8,192 nt of DNA from Actinobacteria bacterium UBA4719 (GTDB lineage Bacteria > Actinomycetota > Actinomycetes > Actinomycetales > Dermatophilaceae). The first letter of the stretch is position 1, and each line of letters starts with the position of its first letter. The translations under genes were made by a program, and so were the position numbers. This document shows, piece after piece, positions 7,141-8,192 of this stretch. The DNA lies in contig DHJN01000215.1 in NCBI GenBank assembly GCA_002404345.1, positions 13,263-21,454 of the forward strand, written 5' to 3'. A model generated the notes under the pieces. The model worked only from the letters and a program-made list of their open reading frames with translations, was not told where the DNA came from and did no database searches.

Positions 7141-7506
7141 GGGGATGTAGCGCTTGCCCCGCAGCGCGTCATACAACAGCCGGGCACCACGGGCGGAAGC
7201 CCGCAGCCGCAGGCCCTCGGCCTCGAGGTCGGACTGGATCTGGGTGAGGGCCTCGGTGCTGACCAGATCACCGAGGTCGACCCGGACCTCCCGATAGGCC
7301 TGACGCATCGCCTCGAGCTGGGCGTCTATGTGCCGCACGGCGACCCAGGCCAGGGCGACCGGGTTCCTGCGCCATCCGGCATACCCGCGGTAGTCCGAGG
7401 GACAGTGGTCCAGCAGCCAGGACACCGCCGGCGCCTGCCAGCCCGGGGAGTCCGGCGGCGGCACGGACTGCGGCCAACCCGGAGGCGTGCGCGCCAGTGA
7501 GCTCAC
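7132..7506 (-). CDS. Conserved actinobacterial protein of unknown function
   Basis: A 124-residue soluble protein. I recognise its type from actinobacterial genomes (PPGWP..VPPP..PGWQ near the start, then WLLDHCPSDYRGY, NPVALAWVA..H, AMRQAYRE.RV.LG, and a C-terminal RYIPRL) but know no function or family name. No signal peptide, membrane helix or catalytic motif is evident; residues about 50-118 look helical and rich in Arg, Ala and Leu. The GTG start at 7504-7506 is directly preceded by GGGGGA, an unusually tight spacing, so the start may be off by some codons. The stop at 7132-7134 is part of the 15-bp repeat array, and the two distal copies would again supply in-frame stops. Upstream, 35 bases from the start, begins the 32-bp phased array. 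It reads in the same direction as acn, the small membrane gene and dxs. Confidence 0.82.
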   Translation of the reverse strand: MSSLARTPPGWPQSVPPPDSPGWQAPAVSWLLDHCPSDYRGYAGWRRNPVALAWVAVRHIDAQLEAMRQAYREVRVDLGDLVSTEALTQIQSDLEAEGLRLRASARGARLLYDALRGKRYIPRL

Positions 7507-7507
7507 T
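7496..7507. promoter_or_regulatory. 12-bp perfect palindrome over the start codon of the 7132-7506 gene
   Basis: AGTGAGCTCACT is identical on both strands and contains the GTG start codon, just after the GGGGGA stretch. It could be an operator or a small hairpin that hides the start site. About two 12-bp palindromes are expected by chance in a window this size, so only its position makes it worth recording. Confidence 0.25.
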
Positions 7508-7540
7508 CCCCCAGTGTGCCAACCCGCGCCGACAGTGATC

Positions 7541-7687
7541 GCAAACCTAACTACCGTGCACCCAAACCGACGGCAAACCTAGGTACCGTGCACCCAAACC
7601 GACCGCAAACCTAGGTACCGTGCACCCAAACCGACCGCAAACCTAGGTACAGTTCCTTCTCGCTTCATCTGAACCTAGGTACCGTGC
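7541..7687. repeat. 32-bp phased tandem array with AACCTAGGTACCGTGC core, five units
   Basis: Three full 32-bp units (7541-7572, 7573-7604, 7605-7636) have the head GCAAACCTAGGTACCG and the tail TGCACCCAAACCGACC. Units 2 and 3 are identical; unit 1 has AACTA in place of AGGTA and ends in G instead of C. Unit 4 keeps only its head (7637-7650) before unrelated sequence (7651-7670), and unit 5 keeps AACCTAGGTACCGTGC (7672-7687). The core starts at 7544, 7576, 7608, 7640 and 7672, exactly 32 bp apart throughout. It contains the palindromes ACCTAGGT, GGTACC and (units 1-3) GTGCAC. It is not a CRISPR array, since there are no spacers. It lies upstream of the 7132-7506 gene and downstream of acn. 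Confidence 0.93.
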
Positions 7688-7720
7688 CTCGCTGAGCGTT
7701 ATCAGTGCCATACATACGAA

Positions 7721-7746
7721 GGCCCGGCCGCCGAAGCGACCGGGCC
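7721..7746 (-). terminator. Hairpin with UUCG tetraloop, likely acn terminator
   Basis: On the minus strand GGCCCGGTCGC pairs with GCGGCCGGGCC around a TTCG loop: an 11-bp stem with one U-G wobble, closed by the very stable C(UUCG)G tetraloop. It begins 42 bases after the acn stop. The bases that follow (TTCGTATGTATGG) are only moderately T-rich. Orientation and position fit termination of the aconitase transcript before the 32-bp array. Confidence 0.75.
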
Positions 7747-7788
7747 CTCATGGGTGTTGCGGTATGCCGGGTGCCCGGGTCAGCCAGC

Positions 7789-8192
7789 TCAGCTACTGAC
7801 GAGCGAGCGCAGGACGTACTGCAGGATGCCGTCGTTGCGGTAGTAGTCCGCTTCGCCGGGGGTGTCGATCCGCAGCACAGCGTCGAACTCAACAACAGAG
7901 CCGTCGGTCCCGGTCGCCGTGACGTGCAACGTCTTTGGCGTCGTCCCCTCGTTGAGGGCGGTGACCCCCGAGATGTCGAAGGTCTCGGTGCCGTCCAGTG
8001 CGAACGAGTCAGCGTTCTTGCCGGCTGGGTACTGCAGCGGAAGCACACCCATGCCGATCAGGTTGGAGCGGTGGATGCGCTCGTAGGACTCGGCGATGAC
8101 TGCCTTGACGCCCAGCAGGCGGGTGCCCTTGGCCGCCCAGTCGCGCGACGCACCCGGAGCCGTACTCCTTGCCGGACAGGACCACGAGCGGG
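7789..8192 (-). CDS. acn: Aconitate hydratase, C-terminal part, cut by window edge and frameshifted
   Basis: Aconitase isomerises citrate to isocitrate in the TCA cycle with a [4Fe-4S] cluster; only the C-terminal swivel domain is in view. From 8151 down to the TGA at 7789-7791 the frame encodes [31 protein letters not shown] and [15 protein letters not shown], then ends [12 protein letters not shown], a typical AcnA C-terminus. Upstream of about 8156 the aconitase sequence ([12 protein letters not shown]) continues in a different frame. The join falls in the conserved YGSGASRDW motif, where the minus strand reads GGCTCCGGGTGCG; removing one G restores the motif exactly. This motif holds the catalytic Ser and substrate-binding Arg of the family. 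The lesion is either a true mutation or a one-base sequencing or assembly error in the C run at 8153-8155; error seems likelier for a central TCA enzyme. The iron-sulfur ligand cysteines lie outside the window. Confidence 0.92.
   Translation of the reverse strand, partial: RSWSCPARSTAPGASRDWAAKGTRLLGVKAVIAESYERIHRSNLIGMGVLPLQYPAGKNADSFALDGTETFDISGVTALNEGTTPKTLHVTATGTDGSVVEFDAVLRIDTPGEADYYRNDGILQYVLRSLVSS

Noticed and set aside
6916..7500. 194-codon + strand frame across the repeat array and the 7132-7506 gene
   Set aside because: It owes its length to GC-rich shadow sequence and to the repeats; the minus-strand genes have family-like sequence.
7541..7687. Possible CRISPR array from regular repeats
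   Set aside because: The period equals the repeat length, so there are no unique spacers, and no cas genes are in view.

Overview
The window is high-GC, densely coded DNA from an actinomycete-type bacterium (Actinomycetota). The support is a fadA-fadB pair of the actinobacterial kind, a MurA-like protein with an N-terminal XRE helix-turn-helix, an actinobacterial-type dxs and two small actinobacterial-looking conserved proteins. The genus cannot be fixed from the sequence alone; an Intrasporangiaceae- or Propionibacteriales-like member is a guess.

Layout. Positions 1-3167 (+ strand): the 3' part of fadA (thiolase) overlaps fadB (enoyl-CoA hydratase/3-hydroxyacyl-CoA dehydrogenase) by ATGA. 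Together they encode the beta and alpha subunits of a fatty-acid beta-oxidation complex. A 9-bp stem-loop follows in the short gap. Positions 3286-4815 (+): an HTH-MurA fusion, probably read from a leaderless transcript, ending in a 23-bp tandem duplication that contains its stop codon. Positions 4848-6740 (-): dxs, the first enzyme of the MEP isoprenoid pathway, convergent with the HTH-MurA gene. Its leader holds three AGTTGAGA repeats and a probable -10 box. Positions 6839-7027 (-): a small two-helix membrane protein. Positions 7132-7506 (-): a conserved protein of unknown function, with a 15/16-bp repeat array at its 3' end and a 32-bp phased repeat array upstream. Positions 7721-7746: a hairpin with a UUCG loop, placed as the terminator of the aconitase gene. 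Positions 7789-8192 (-): the 3' end of aconitase (acn), whose reading frame is broken by one extra base inside the conserved YGSG(A/S)SRDW motif.

The genes are mainly housekeeping: beta-oxidation feeds acetyl-CoA to the TCA cycle, where aconitase acts; dxs supplies isoprenoid precursors, including the undecaprenyl carrier used in wall synthesis; the MurA-like protein resembles a wall-precursor enzyme. No mobile element, CRISPR array, tRNA, rRNA or biosynthetic cluster was seen. The less ordinary content lies in the junctions: all four from 4797 to 7687 carry a short-period tandem repeat, each with a different unit. The other points of note are the HTH-enzyme fusion and the aconitase frameshift.
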